In this document: piece by piece, positions 18,432-27,284 of the stretch
How positions within the stretch are numbered: the stretch's first letter is position 1
Layout of the letters: the number at the start of each line of letters is the position of its first letter
Assembly (NCBI RefSeq): GCF_007859915.1
Contig: NZ_SJPM01000001.1
Location: forward strand, 27,728 to 91,727
Reading direction: 5' to 3'
DNA length: 64,000 nt
DNA from: Neorhodopirellula pilleata
Lineage (GTDB): Bacteria > Planctomycetota > Planctomycetia > Pirellulales > Pirellulaceae
Notes under the pieces: model-generated
The model's input: the letters and a program-made list of their open reading frames with translations, nothing else
Told to the model about the DNA's origin: nothing
Database searches by the model: none
Made by a program: the position numbers and the translations under genes

Positions 18432-20360
18432 TCATCTCGGCAAACGGCCCAGCCAATCGGCCAAGCTGCCGTCGCCGATCACTTCGTGCGGCTTCCAACG
18501 TCTCCCGCCCGGTCCGATCGGCTCGATCAACTCCACCGACCCGTCCATCAGCGAGAACCGGCAACGCATCGCCCACGGTTCGGCAATCCCTGCGGGTTTT
18601 CGGTCGTCTACGATCGCGATCTCCTTCCCCACGTAACCGGCGATCGAGAATGTTCGGGGGGCCCAAGGCGTCGTTTGAGTCAGATCACGTCCGTCCAACT
18701 GATCCGGCAACGAGGTGGTGATGCCCGCCGCAGATAACATCGTCGGTAGGAGATCGAAATGGGCCGTTGTCTGATCTACTTGCCTCTGCGGAAGTCCCGA
18801 CCCTGCGATGACCGCGAGCGTTCGGGTTTGATCGACTGACAGTTTCGTCCCGTGCCCGATCGTACCGTCATCGCCGAACGATTCTCCATGATCGCCGGTC
18901 ACGATCACGATCCGTGGCCGATCTGCATCCTCGGTTCGCTCCGGTTGTCGAATCAAATCGCCGATCGATGCGTCGAGCGTGCGGGCCGCGTTGCGGTACC
19001 GGTTCCAAACCCGCCGACGCCATGACTGCGGAAACGGGATCGGATACGAATCGTCCGCCGCCGGGGCGTCGAGCGACTCCGCCTCCTCACACCAAAACGG
19101 AGCGTGTGTCCCATACAAATACAGCATCGCCAATCGAGGCGGACGCGTTGGATCCGAATCCAGATACGCTTCCGTCGCCGCGATCGCTCGACGGTCTGAC
19201 TCCAAGCCTGAAAAACGTTCGCATTGGAACGCGTCGTAGTGCTCGTCCGACAGGAACGCGTCCATTTGAAACGTGGACCAATCGTTCGCGCTGGCAAAGA
19301 AGCCCAGCTCATACCCCACCTGCCGGAACAAGCGGTTCATCGTCGGCGCAAAACGCACCCCTGATTTATAAAACCAAACCGCCTCCAGTCCACTGACGAT
19401 CGAAAACACCCCCAAACTCGATGCGTTTCCTCCGGCATAATGTTGCCTCAACCATAGCCCCCGACGTGTCAGAGCAAACGTGTTCGGCATGACATCCGGC
19501 GTCAACAATTCGGGACGCAACGACTCACCCACGACGATCAAAATATCAGCTTGGCGCGTCCCCTGTTCGACCACCACGTTCATTCGCAGTTGTCTGATTC
19601 GACGATCGGCGATGCCGGGCAACTCAGCGGCGATCCGTTCGATCTCCCCACTGCGTTTTACCAGTATCTGCGCTGGAGGTTCATTAAGCCAACCCAGCAT
19701 CGCCATCGGATGACGTGTGGAATGTTCACGAATCAACTCGGCCCGATCGGGAAATCGCGAAAGAACCCATCGCTGTGACAGTCCAAAGACCAGGCAAGCG
19801 ATCATTCCGGTGATCGCGACAACACGCTCCCATCGACGCGATCTTGAATGCAAAATTGGAACTGATCGACGGACGAACGTTTCGGCACCCCCGACCAAGA
19901 CGAACACAACTGACCACGCCGTCGCCAGCCCGATCAAGCTGACCGCGACACCGGACGAAGCAAACGTGATGATCGAAATCGGAACGTCTCGCAACAGTTC
20001 AACAAAGCGAGCCGAAGCCACGTGGACGCCCGTCAGCGAATAGATCCACAGATCGACGCAAAAGATCGCCGGCCAAGCCGCCAAGATTGCTCGGCCGAAC
20101 CAAGCGGAAGTTCCCGGTCGCATGCGTCGCCATCCCAACCAGACCGCCAACGCCACGCATTGGAGCGAAACGCACTGCACCGCCGTCAACCATACGGCGA
20201 ACGGGTCAGCCGAAACGGCCAGTGGGTCAGCCGAAATGGTCGGACCTCCCCACGGATGCGCGCGGGCGATGAAACACCACCCGAGCGACCATGTCATGAC
20301 CGTCACGAGACCTGGCGTGCCGGACTCATCGTCGGCCGTTTCCCGCCGGAATGGATTCAA
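18432..20360 (-). CDS. membrane sulfatase-fold enzyme, LTA synthase / EptA-like
   Basis: A 642-residue integral membrane protein. Residues 1-205 hold about five transmembrane helices. The remaining extracytoplasmic part is an alkaline phosphatase/sulfatase fold. It has ADILIVVGESLRPE as first metal loop, HYAGGNASSLGVFSIVSG as the Ser/Thr nucleophile region, HAPFW, and VTGDHGESFGDDGTIGHG as the late metal loop. Relatives transfer phosphoglycerol or phosphoethanolamine to membrane glycans or lipid A. There is no formylglycine cysteine, so it is not a classical sulfatase. It heads the HAD/Ppx/Pcm chain. Exact substrate unknown. Confidence 0.8.
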   Translation of the reverse strand: MNPFRRETADDESGTPGLVTVMTWSLGWCFIARAHPWGGPTISADPLAVSADPFAVWLTAVQCVSLQCVALAVWLGWRRMRPGTSAWFGRAILAAWPAIFCVDLWIYSLTGVHVASARFVELLRDVPISIITFASSGVAVSLIGLATAWSVVFVLVGGAETFVRRSVPILHSRSRRWERVVAITGMIACLVFGLSQRWVLSRFPDRAELIREHSTRHPMAMLGWLNEPPAQILVKRSGEIERIAAELPGIADRRIRQLRMNVVVEQGTRQADILIVVGESLRPELLTPDVMPNTFALTRRGLWLRQHYAGGNASSLGVFSIVSGLEAVWFYKSGVRFAPTMNRLFRQVGYELGFFASANDWSTFQMDAFLSDEHYDAFQCERFSGLESDRRAIAATEAYLDSDPTRPPRLAMLYLYGTHAPFWCEEAESLDAPAADDSYPIPFPQSWRRRVWNRYRNAARTLDASIGDLIRQPERTEDADRPRIVIVTGDHGESFGDDGTIGHGTKLSVDQTRTLAVIAGSGLPQRQVDQTTAHFDLLPTMLSAAGITTSLPDQLDGRDLTQTTPWAPRTFSIAGYVGKEIAIVDDRKPAGIAEPWAMRCRFSLMDGSVELIEPIGPGGRRWKPHEVIGDGSLADWLGRLPR

Positions 20361-20453
20361 GAACGCTCCTATCGGAAAGTATCAGCAATCGCCATGACAT
20401 CAGTGATCGCCGTGTTCGTTTTTGTTAAACACGATTGATAAAAGCCCGTGAGA

Positions 20454-20871
20454 TACAAGCCCGACGCGCGAGTTTTGAAGTTGCGCTTTTGCCTGTGGCA
20501 TTGGTTTATCGTAACCCGAAGCGTAAGCGAGGGATGAGTCGATATCAATTATCCCTCGCTTACGCAGCGGGTTACGAAAAAAAAACGCAACTTCAAAACG
20601 CGCGAGCGAGGGATCAATAGTCGTCGGATAACGGCGAACTATCCCTCGCTTACGCGTCGGGTTACGATTAAACCAACGAACCGGCGAGCGAGGGCATTCG
20701 TTCCAAACTCACATGCCAGCGAATCCGCTCGCTGGCCGGCGTATTGATTTAGTGCACGTTTGGGCGTTTTCGTTTAACGGCAAGCCGCAGGCGTTTGCGT
20801 TTTCAAACTCTGTCGCCTGCGGCTTGCCGTTAAACGATTAAACCAACACGCCGTGGCGCGTCGGGCTTGTA
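20454..20871. repeat. composite palindromic repeat, site 1
   Basis: A 418-base non-coding composite bounded by perfect 16-bp terminal inverted repeats TACAAGCCCGACGCGC (20454-20469 and 20856-20871). In order it has: the left arm of an R palindrome (CCCGA..CGAGGGAT) split by a MITE-like insertion (20473-20598), the right arm 20641-20667 (ATCCCTCGC..CGGGTTACGA), and a block shared with site 3 containing GAGCGAGGG and CCAGCGAATCCG. It ends with an 87-base segment (20753-20839) made of a hairpin with 23-bp perfect arms (20771-20793/20814-20836). It fills the gap between two unrelated genes and was not seen inside any gene. Confidence 0.85.
20473..20598 (+). mobile_element. MITE-like element, copy 1 (126 bp)
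   Basis: A 126-base element with terminal inverted repeats TTTTGAAGTTGCG. It is flanked by 8-bp direct repeats CGCGCGAG (20465-20472 and 20599-20606), the expected target-site duplication. Its core is itself an R-type hairpin with 27-base arms at 20509-20535 and 20551-20577 (two mismatches). It differs from copy 2 at 52138-52261 (opposite strand) by three substitutions and a two-base difference in an A run. No transposase is encoded, so it would have to be moved in trans. Confidence 0.85.
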
Positions 20872-20905
20872 TGTTTGCGGCTTCGTCGCCTTTAAGGCGA
20901 TCGTT

Positions 20906-22157
20906 TTATGATCCCGCTTTGGGAAGATCCGTGTGGGCGTCGGGGCCAAAGTAGCGAAGGCCGACGAGGGGTTCGGTGCCCAAGTTCTCGATCTCGACGC
21001 CGTTCGTGGCGGCGAGGTGCGAGATGAAGACCTCGTCAGTCGTGTTCTCGCCGAAACGAATCATCGCGGGGGTTTGCAGATCAAGCGATCCGATCCGGCC
21101 GCGGCCTTGGACGGTGATCCAACTGCTCGCCGCACCGTCCTTGAGAACGCATTTGGCACCCGGTTGGATCGTCAGTTCCTTGGCGCTGAAGAGTTGGTCG
21201 CCGTCGACGGTGCCGTAAACGATCCACAAATCTTCGTAGCCGTCGCCGCTGCGTTTGTCGTCGCGGATCGGTTCGAGATAGTTGCTGTTTTTGAAATGCG
21301 TGTCGACGTTCTTGTCCCAATCCAATTGCCCGACGATGAAGTCGAGGTCTTGGTGGCTTTCTTCAGGCATGTCTTTGACGAGCAACGACCACGGCACGTA
21401 ACGGCCTTCGACGATCGATTGGTACATCCCGAACACGTCGCTGCCCCATTGCGGTTCATACGTGCACAGCGAACCGGGGGCATGCAACACGCCCGGCGGG
21501 ATCAACCAACCGGTGCCCCGTTTGAGCCGGTACGCGCGGCTGAGGTCCAAGATGCCGTTGTCGCCCTCGTTCCAGTTTTCCAAACATCGGCGGACGTCTT
21601 CGGGTTGGGTTCCTGGTTCCAATCCCATGAATGTGTACGCGAAATTATTGTCGACGTTGTTGAGTTGCGGCGGGAAGTAGTAGCTCTCCGGCTTGCCTTC
21701 TTGGCCGACTTTCTTGGCGTCCTCGAACGATTGGTGCATGTGATGGGGAATCGGCCCCATGTTGTCAAAGAACTTCGAGTACACCGGCCAACGATCGTAT
21801 TTGCTGAAGATCGATTCGCCGACCAAGTCGGCACCGCGTTCGGCGACGGCGTCTTTGAGCAAAAATTTTTGGCCTTCGAATAAACAAAAACTCAAACCAT
21901 TCGTGCCAGACCCGGCCTTCGTTGGCCGCTTCGGTGGTGCTGCCGAACCAACGTTCGTCAATCCCGCCGCGATCGGCACCGAAACGGTAGTAATCGCCCG
22001 GGTGCAATTTAATGCGACGGCCCGGATGCAAGAACGATCGCGGAACCCAGGTCGGAGTCAAACGCAACAGCCCCTCGCCGGCATCCATGGCCGAATCGAG
22101 TAATTTGGTAACACTGTCGCCCTTTACAAGACCGTCGTCTAACTTCACGTTGCTCAT
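20906..22157 (-). pseudogene. mannose-6-phosphate isomerase-like cupin, frameshifted
   Basis: Two overlapping frames together make one cupin-type sugar isomerase-like protein of about 417 residues. The 5' frame runs from ATG 22157 (MSNVKLDDGLVKGDSVTKLL, then FLHPGRRIKLHPGDYYRFG, IDERWFGSTTEAANEG) to about 21895. The 3' frame carries FEGQKFLLKDAVAE, FFDNMGPIPHHMHQSFEDA (metal-binding His pair), RGTGWLIPPGVLHAPGS and a C-terminal second cupin. Joining WHE to GLSFCLFEG needs removal of one base (or addition of two) at about 21890-21900, next to T runs on the coding strand. It is divergent from the DUF4432 epimerase-like gene, suggesting a shared sugar pathway. It may be a true inactivation, a sequencing error or a recoding site. 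Confidence 0.72.
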
Positions 22158-22309
22158 CGAATCTGCTTTCTAAGGTGGATTTTGGCGGGGGTTTAGGTAG
22201 TTAGGAAATGCGTGGAATCGGCTAGAATGGTCGGTGACGTGAGCGTTTCCACTCCGATGGCCCCCGTTTTAAGTCCGAATCGCTTCCCGTACAAGAATAG
22301 AGTCCTCTC

Positions 22310-23491
22310 ATGCCGACCGAATCCATCGTTTTGCGGACCACCGAAGACCGTGAAGAGCGGATCGAATGGAACGCATCCAGCCCGCTGCATTTGACTATCA
22401 CGACCCGAAACGGCGATTTGTCGGTCCGCCATGGCGTCTTCCGAGGAGGGGTCAGCGAAGGAGTCGAGATCGTTCGCTTGGCCAACGAAACGATGCACGT
22501 GGATGTTCTGCCAACTCGCGGCATGTCGATTTGGAGGATGCAATCACACTCGGTCCGCTACCAATGGCAATCGCCCGTCGTCGGCCCGGTTCATCCCAAC
22601 CGCGTTGACGTGACCGAACCGAGCGGGTTGGGTTGGTTGTCCGGTTTTGACGAACTTGTCGTGCGTTGTGGTTTGGAAAGCAACGGGGCTCCTGAACACG
22701 ACGAGCAGGGCAGATTACTCCGCCCCCTGCATGGGTTGATTGCGAACACTCCGGCCGATTCACTTTCGGTCGAGTTCGATGAAGCGTCCGGGCGGGTCGA
22801 GTTGGTGGGGGAAACGATCGAGTCACGGTTGTTCTTTAAACGATTCCGATTGAAGAGTCGAATCCGGATACACGCCGACCGCAACGACGTCGATTTGCTC
22901 GACGACGTCACCAACGAACTCTCTTCGCGGCAAGCATGTCAATTGCTCTACCACATCAACGTCGGTGCCCCGGTGCTCGGCGAAGGTGCCAAAGTCCAGA
23001 TCGCGCTTGAGGATCTCGCCCCGCGTGATGACCATGCGGCCCAAGAGATCGATCGGTGGAACGAGATTGACGGACCGCAATCGGGTTACCGCGAGCGAGT
23101 TTACTTCGGCCGACCGGTCGCGGACGAGACCGGCATGTCGCATGCTCTATTGCATAGCAAGGATTCAAGCCGGGGCCTCGACGTCCGCTTTCGAACGTCG
23201 ACTTTACCGTGTTTTATCCTGTGGAAAAACACGGCCGATCTCGCCGACGGTTACGTAACCGGATTGGAGCCGGCGACGAATTTTCCGAACCCTTACTCAT
23301 TTGAAAAACAACACGACCGCGTAGTATGGCTCGAGGGCGGCGAAACGGAATCATTCCGCGTCACGCTGAGTCCGCTCAACGACGCCGCAGCGGTCCGGCA
23401 AGTTCAAGATCGGATTCGAAAGTTAATCGACGACCAATCCGTTAGCATGGAAGTATCCACCGAACCCCGGAAAGATTGGAGTGCGAGTTAG
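22310..23491 (+). CDS. DUF4432 family aldose-epimerase-fold protein
   Basis: A 393-residue cytosolic protein starting at ATG 22310. It has the galactose-mutarotase-like beta-sandwich of the DUF4432 family: VDVLPTRGMSIW, GWLSGFDELVVRCGLE, LHGLIANTPA, LYHINVGAPVLGEGA and YVTGLEPATNFPNPYSFEK. The Glu of GLEPATN and the His residues of HGLI/YHIN are candidate catalytic groups for sugar epimerisation. It is divergent from the frameshifted isomerase-like cupin. Its stop lies three bases before the start of the next gene, a Ser/Thr kinase, so the two are probably cotranscribed. Confidence 0.85.
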   Translation: MPTESIVLRTTEDREERIEWNASSPLHLTITTRNGDLSVRHGVFRGGVSEGVEIVRLANETMHVDVLPTRGMSIWRMQSHSVRYQWQSPVVGPVHPNRVDVTEPSGLGWLSGFDELVVRCGLESNGAPEHDEQGRLLRPLHGLIANTPADSLSVEFDEASGRVELVGETIESRLFFKRFRLKSRIRIHADRNDVDLLDDVTNELSSRQACQLLYHINVGAPVLGEGAKVQIALEDLAPRDDHAAQEIDRWNEIDGPQSGYRERVYFGRPVADETGMSHALLHSKDSSRGLDVRFRTSTLPCFILWKNTADLADGYVTGLEPATNFPNPYSFEKQHDRVVWLEGGETESFRVTLSPLNDAAAVRQVQDRIRKLIDDQSVSMEVSTEPRKDWSAS

Positions 23492-23494
23492 TTC

Positions 23495-25516
23495 ATGAGT
23501 GAATTCGAATACCTCGGTCCTTATCGCATCGGCAACGTCATCGGGCGGGGCGGAATGGGATCGGTGTATGAGGCCACTCATGCGAAGTCGGGCGAAGTCG
23601 TCGCCGTGAAGTTGATCGCCCAACACGTCGCCGATGACGAACGATTTCGGCGTCGGTTCAATGGCGAAATTGAAACACTCCGCCGCTTGCGTCACCCGGG
23701 TATCGTGCGGCTGATCGGATACGGCGAAGAAGCGGGACGGTTGTTCTATTCGATGGAACTGGTCCACGGCGAATCGTTGCAGCAGCGCATCCGCGAGGTC
23801 AAGCGGATGGGATGGTTGCCGACTGTCGATATTGCGATTCAGGTTTGCTCGGCACTCAAACACGCCCACGACATCGGCGCGATCCACCGCGATCTCAAAC
23901 CCGCCAACCTGATATTGACTCCCGCCAACGAAGTCAAGTTGGTCGATTTCGGCATCACCAAGTTGTTCGGCTATGGCGAGCAAACCATGGCCGGTTCGGT
24001 GCTCGGCACGGCCGACTACATGGCCCCCGAGCAAGCCGATGGAGGTCCTGTTACTCCTCGTACTGACTTGTACGCGCTGGGCAGTGTGATGTACGCGATG
24101 ATGGCGGGGCGTTCGCCGTTTGCGGGCAAGAAACTGACCCAAGTGATCGAGTCGCTCAAGAACGAGCGGGCGGTTCCACTGGAATTGATCAACCCCGATA
24201 TTCCCCACGAAGTCGTCGAGATCGTCCACCATTTATTGGAAAAGGACCCCAAGCGTCGACCGCCAACGGCTCTTTCGGTGATGAAGCGGCTCAAAGCGAC
24301 CCGTGCCGGTTTGCAGCGAGGACGCACCGTCGCGTTGGAGAGCGAATTGACCCGTGGAGGCGATCTGCTTGGCCCATCCGAACCGCCCACGCCTGAATCA
24401 GACACGCATCACTCCCACTTAACCGACGCGGGCAAGGTCGGTGGTGGCGGCGTTCAGTCGCCGAATTCTGACACGTCGACTGAAAATCGACGCCACGCTG
24501 AGAACGGCTCACGTGTTCATTCCAAGAAACCAAGTGGCAATGTCTCGGACGAATCGATCGGTGACGACCCGCTAATCATTCAAGGGGATCCGGATTTCAC
24601 CAACGAAGCCTTGCCGCCGACACGGTCATCGGAGATGGAAACCAGTGCGGGCGAGACCGACTTTGTCACCGGGCACCCTGAGACGCCCAAGACTCGTTTT
24701 CAAAGCATCGATTCGGACGAACAAGCCTCGACATTTTTGGGACGCCTCGACACTCCCCATTCCTCGACACATGTGTGGGTCCAGTGGGCGTCGGTGGCGG
24801 CGATGGTCGCGATCCTGGGCGGAGGCGTTTATTTGTTCGCGCGAGCGGTTGCCACCCCGACGGCCGATGAATTGTTCGCATCGATCGAAGCCGCCGAAGC
24901 GGATGGCAATCTGACGCTGCACGAAAATCAAATCGAACGATTCTTAATCCATTACGCTCAGGATGATCGCATCGAACAGGTCCGCCGATGGGAATCGCAA
25001 GCCGATCTGGAACGAACACTCAAACGCATCGCCGCCGCAGCGCGACGGGCCGGCGGGATTGAACGCTTGGAACCTGCCACCCAGTCGTTTTACAAAGCAA
25101 TGGCGATGCGAGAATCGTCCATCGATGCCGCTCGAACTCAACTGATCGCATGGCTGAATGTGTTTGCGCCGCGATCCGGTCCAGGTGAACTGGACGACGC
25201 AAACAATTTGGTGGAGGAGAACGCCAAGCCGCCCGCCGGATCAACGCCCGTGGATGAACTCCGCCGAAGAATGCGCGATCGAGAGACCGGCCGGCTCGCC
25301 GAACTGGCTCGCGAGGAGCTCGAGCGGCTAGTCCAAAGTGATGCGTCGCCATCAAGACTCGACGAGCGATTGATCGCGTTGCGAGAACGCCTTGCGGTCG
25401 CGGAGTCATTACCGAAGGACGCGAAAGAGCGAATGATCCTTTCGCTGATTCAACTTTATTTGGACGAACCCTGGGCCGCCCCAGTGATCCAGCAGGCCAA
25501 GGGGATGCTGCCCTAA
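23495..25516 (+). CDS. Ser/Thr protein kinase, membrane-anchored
   Basis: A 673-residue Hanks-type kinase. Residues 10-275 carry IGRGGMGSVYEA (ATP loop), VAVKLIA (Lys39), HRDLKPANL (catalytic loop near 131), VDFGITK (DFG near 151) and MAPEQADGG. A long acidic, Ser/Thr-rich linker (about 285-425) leads to one transmembrane helix (WASVAAMVAILGGGVYLFA) and a coiled-coil-like extracytoplasmic C-terminus rich in Arg/Glu. All key residues are present, so it should be active. The C-terminal part matches no sensor domain I know. It follows the DUF4432 gene after three bases. Confidence 0.92.
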   Translation: MSEFEYLGPYRIGNVIGRGGMGSVYEATHAKSGEVVAVKLIAQHVADDERFRRRFNGEIETLRRLRHPGIVRLIGYGEEAGRLFYSMELVHGESLQQRIREVKRMGWLPTVDIAIQVCSALKHAHDIGAIHRDLKPANLILTPANEVKLVDFGITKLFGYGEQTMAGSVLGTADYMAPEQADGGPVTPRTDLYALGSVMYAMMAGRSPFAGKKLTQVIESLKNERAVPLELINPDIPHEVVEIVHHLLEKDPKRRPPTALSVMKRLKATRAGLQRGRTVALESELTRGGDLLGPSEPPTPESDTHHSHLTDAGKVGGGGVQSPNSDTSTENRRHAENGSRVHSKKPSGNVSDESIGDDPLIIQGDPDFTNEALPPTRSSEMETSAGETDFVTGHPETPKTRFQSIDSDEQASTFLGRLDTPHSSTHVWVQWASVAAMVAILGGGVYLFARAVATPTADELFASIEAAEADGNLTLHENQIERFLIHYAQDDRIEQVRRWESQADLERTLKRIAAAARRAGGIERLEPATQSFYKAMAMRESSIDAARTQLIAWLNVFAPRSGPGELDDANNLVEENAKPPAGSTPVDELRRRMRDRETGRLAELAREELERLVQSDASPSRLDERLIALRERLAVAESLPKDAKERMILSLIQLYLDEPWAAPVIQQAKGMLP

Positions 25517-25619
25517 CGTCACGTCCGGAAAAAATCACCGAATCACCCGCAACGCGATCGCATGCCCGCGTATCAACTCGTCAACTCGTTCCCAGGTTCC
25601 CGCCCTCTTGATAGGCCAC

Positions 25620-25817
25620 ATTTTTTTTGACCCCCACGAGCTCGTCTCGTGGGTGAATTAGGTTCGCCAGCTAGAAAACGACGCCCTCCCAACCTTCCGA
25701 TTTTCACTTGTGCTCGCCGCTTGAAGCGGCGAGCACAAGTGAAAATCGGAAGGTTGGGCGAATTGCGGCTCGTGTCTAGCTTGCCAACCTCGGCTTCCTG
25801 CCAGACGAGCTGGCAGG
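25620..25817. repeat. three-hairpin block including a 71-bp palindrome
   Basis: The 384-base convergent gap between the kinase and the DUF2780-like gene holds three stem-loops. First, CCCACGAG-CTCGT-CTCGTGGG (25633-25653). Second, a 71-base inverted repeat at 25688-25758, with 35-base perfect arms around a single G (arm starts CCCAACCTTCCGATTTTC). Third, CCTGCCAG-ACGAG-CTGGCAGG (25797-25817). The large one could terminate transcription from both sides or form a cruciform. The loop pentamers CTCGT and ACGAG of hairpins one and three are reverse complements. Confidence 0.85.
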
Positions 25818-25900
25818 GGAGCAATCCATGAGGACTTGTGGGGTGTAAAGAGGCCGGAGCCTTGGAACCAGGGTGCTTGAAAAAACGAAGAACCTGAGCC

Positions 25901-26323
25901 CTAACCGAGCAGCGTTTTGAGCATCGGTAGTTTGCTGAGGATCTGGTCGACGACGTCGTCGCCGAGTCGTTCCTTGAGGAAACCGACGATCGTCGTGATG
26001 AACGGCCCGAGCTTATCCGCGTCGATGCCCGCCGCACTGAGTGCCGACGCCAATTCCAATCCGCCGCCCGCGTTGCCTCCCAACGCCGCCGACGCCATTC
26101 CTGCCAATTTGCCTAACATGCCGCCGCCGGATGCTCCACCACCGGAGTCCTCAGCGCCCGATCGGGCCGCTTCGGTGACTCCCGGAATCGCTCCGGCGAT
26201 CTGACCGAACAGATCATCGCCGATCTGATCTTTCAAAATTGCCATCGTTTTGCTGATCCCCGTACTGGCGATCGAGGAGTCGATTCCGAGCTGTTTCGTA
26301 ATAAGTTGGATCAATTCATCCAT
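25901..26323 (-). CDS. DUF2780/DUF937-like small protein
   Basis: A 140-residue protein starting at ATG 26323. The N-terminus MDELIQLITKQLGIDSS and the pattern ILKDQIGDDLFGQIAGAIPG resemble the DUF2780 (VcgC/VcgE-like) or DUF937 families. A Gly/Ala-rich centre (GGGASGGGMLGKLAGMA) and a C-terminal helix pair FITTIVGFLKERLGDDVVDQ follow. There is no signal peptide and no catalytic motif. Function unknown; short, repeat-rich helical proteins of this kind are sometimes homopolymer-forming. Convergent with the kinase, divergent from the RRM gene. Confidence 0.72.
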   Translation of the reverse strand: MDELIQLITKQLGIDSSIASTGISKTMAILKDQIGDDLFGQIAGAIPGVTEAARSGAEDSGGGASGGGMLGKLAGMASAALGGNAGGGLELASALSAAGIDADKLGPFITTIVGFLKERLGDDVVDQILSKLPMLKTLLG

Positions 26324-26590
26324 CGTTTGCTCCCCGTAAAAGTCATGAAAAAGCCTAAGTGAACGGATTGTCACGGGGGATCGCCGCCCCTTCAAGGTGT
26401 CGATTGTGTGAATCTACGACTTTCGGGGGCATTTCGGCATTGACTCCGGGTTCACGATGGTTCAGGCTTTCGAACTAGTTGAGCACCACACTCTAGGCGC
26501 ATCGGCCTGTTTGGAAGCGTTTTCCAGGGTTAACGCCATGAATGCGAGAGGCATTTTGTCTCGTTGGTGACGGTTTGTAAGGTTAGTTTT

Positions 26591-27013
26591 GTGACGAATA
26601 TTTATGTAGGGAACCTGTCGTTCTCGGCTACCGAAGACGATCTTCGGGGTGCATTTGAGCAGTACGGCGAAGTGTCGGCTGTCAACATCATCATGGATCG
26701 GGAAACCGGTCGCAGTCGTGGCTTTGCGTTCGTCGAAATGGCGGACGGCGACGGAGCCAAGGACGCGATCGAAAACCTTGATGGCCAAGCCATCAGTGGT
26801 CGGAACGTAACGGTCAACGAAGCCCGACCACGGGCACCCCGCACCGGCGGTGGTGGCGGCGGTGGTGGTGGTGGACGCGGCGGCTACGGTGGCGGCGGCG
26901 GCGGCGGTGGTCGCGGCGGCTACGGTGGTGGCGGCGGCGGTGGTGGCGGCTACGGCGGTGGCGGCGGCCGTGGTGGAGATCGAGGTGGCGACCGCGGTGG
27001 CGATCGCTACTAA
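26591..27013 (+). CDS. glycine-rich RRM RNA-binding protein
   Basis: A 140-residue RNA-binding protein. The chosen GTG at 26591 places the RRM at the very N-terminus (TNIYVGNLSFSATEDDL), as in its bacterial relatives; an upstream in-frame ATG at 26564 is possible. RNP2 is IYVGNL and RNP1 is SRGFAFVEM, so both RNA-contact motifs are intact. After residue 83 comes a Gly-rich tail with GGGGGGG, RGGYGG and repeated RGGD motifs, similar to cold-induced Rbp proteins of cyanobacteria and planctomycetes. It probably binds mRNA and may be cold-regulated. A strong terminator follows. Confidence 0.93.
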   Translation: MTNIYVGNLSFSATEDDLRGAFEQYGEVSAVNIIMDRETGRSRGFAFVEMADGDGAKDAIENLDGQAISGRNVTVNEARPRAPRTGGGGGGGGGGRGGYGGGGGGGGRGGYGGGGGGGGGYGGGGGRGGDRGGDRGGDRY

Positions 27014-27086
27014 GCCATTCCGATCGACCGGAACTCTGACGAACGGCGGACGCAAAGCTTTCCACTGACGTCAAATCATCCAAGAC

Positions 27087-27124
27087 AAACGGGACGAAGC
27101 CGTCAGGCGACGTCCCGTTTTTTT
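27087..27124 (+). terminator. rho-independent terminator after the RRM gene
   Basis: A perfect 10-bp stem AAACGGGACG (27087-27096) and CGTCCCGTTT (27111-27120), closing a 14-base loop, runs straight into a T tract. It is 74 bases after the stop codon at 27013. Confidence 0.88.
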
Positions 27125-27284
27125 ATGCGCCGGCCGCCCGCAGCAGGCTATTTTGCTCGTGACGGCTTCGTAAATTGGTTATCATGAGTCGCCCGGACGC
27201 ACGCGAAGGACTCGCTCGAATAGCAACTTTGTCGCAAACATCCGACTCTCCCACCTCTCCCTTCCTCCCGCCTGAGAACCTGCC

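Noticed and set aside
20435..20620. ORF reading through the MITE copy 1 (PVALVYRNPKRKRGMSRYQL)
   Set aside because: The same peptide appears from copy 2 (52245 on the minus strand) because both are translations of the repeat; the DNA is a palindromic element and not a gene.
20454..20871. CRISPR array from the repeated arms at 20.5 kb
   Set aside because: Repeats are inverted, not direct, with no regular spacer and no cas genes nearby.
20933..21883. Long plus-strand ORF opposite the cupin gene
   Set aside because: A shadow in GC-rich DNA; the opposite strand has clear cupin motifs, though frameshifted.
26462..27055. Antisense Ala/Thr-rich ORF opposite the RRM gene
   Set aside because: It is a shadow of the glycine-codon-rich tail of the RRM protein.
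27087..27124. Possible attenuator or riboswitch after the RRM gene
   Set aside because: A simple stem plus T run after the stop codon is best explained as a terminator.
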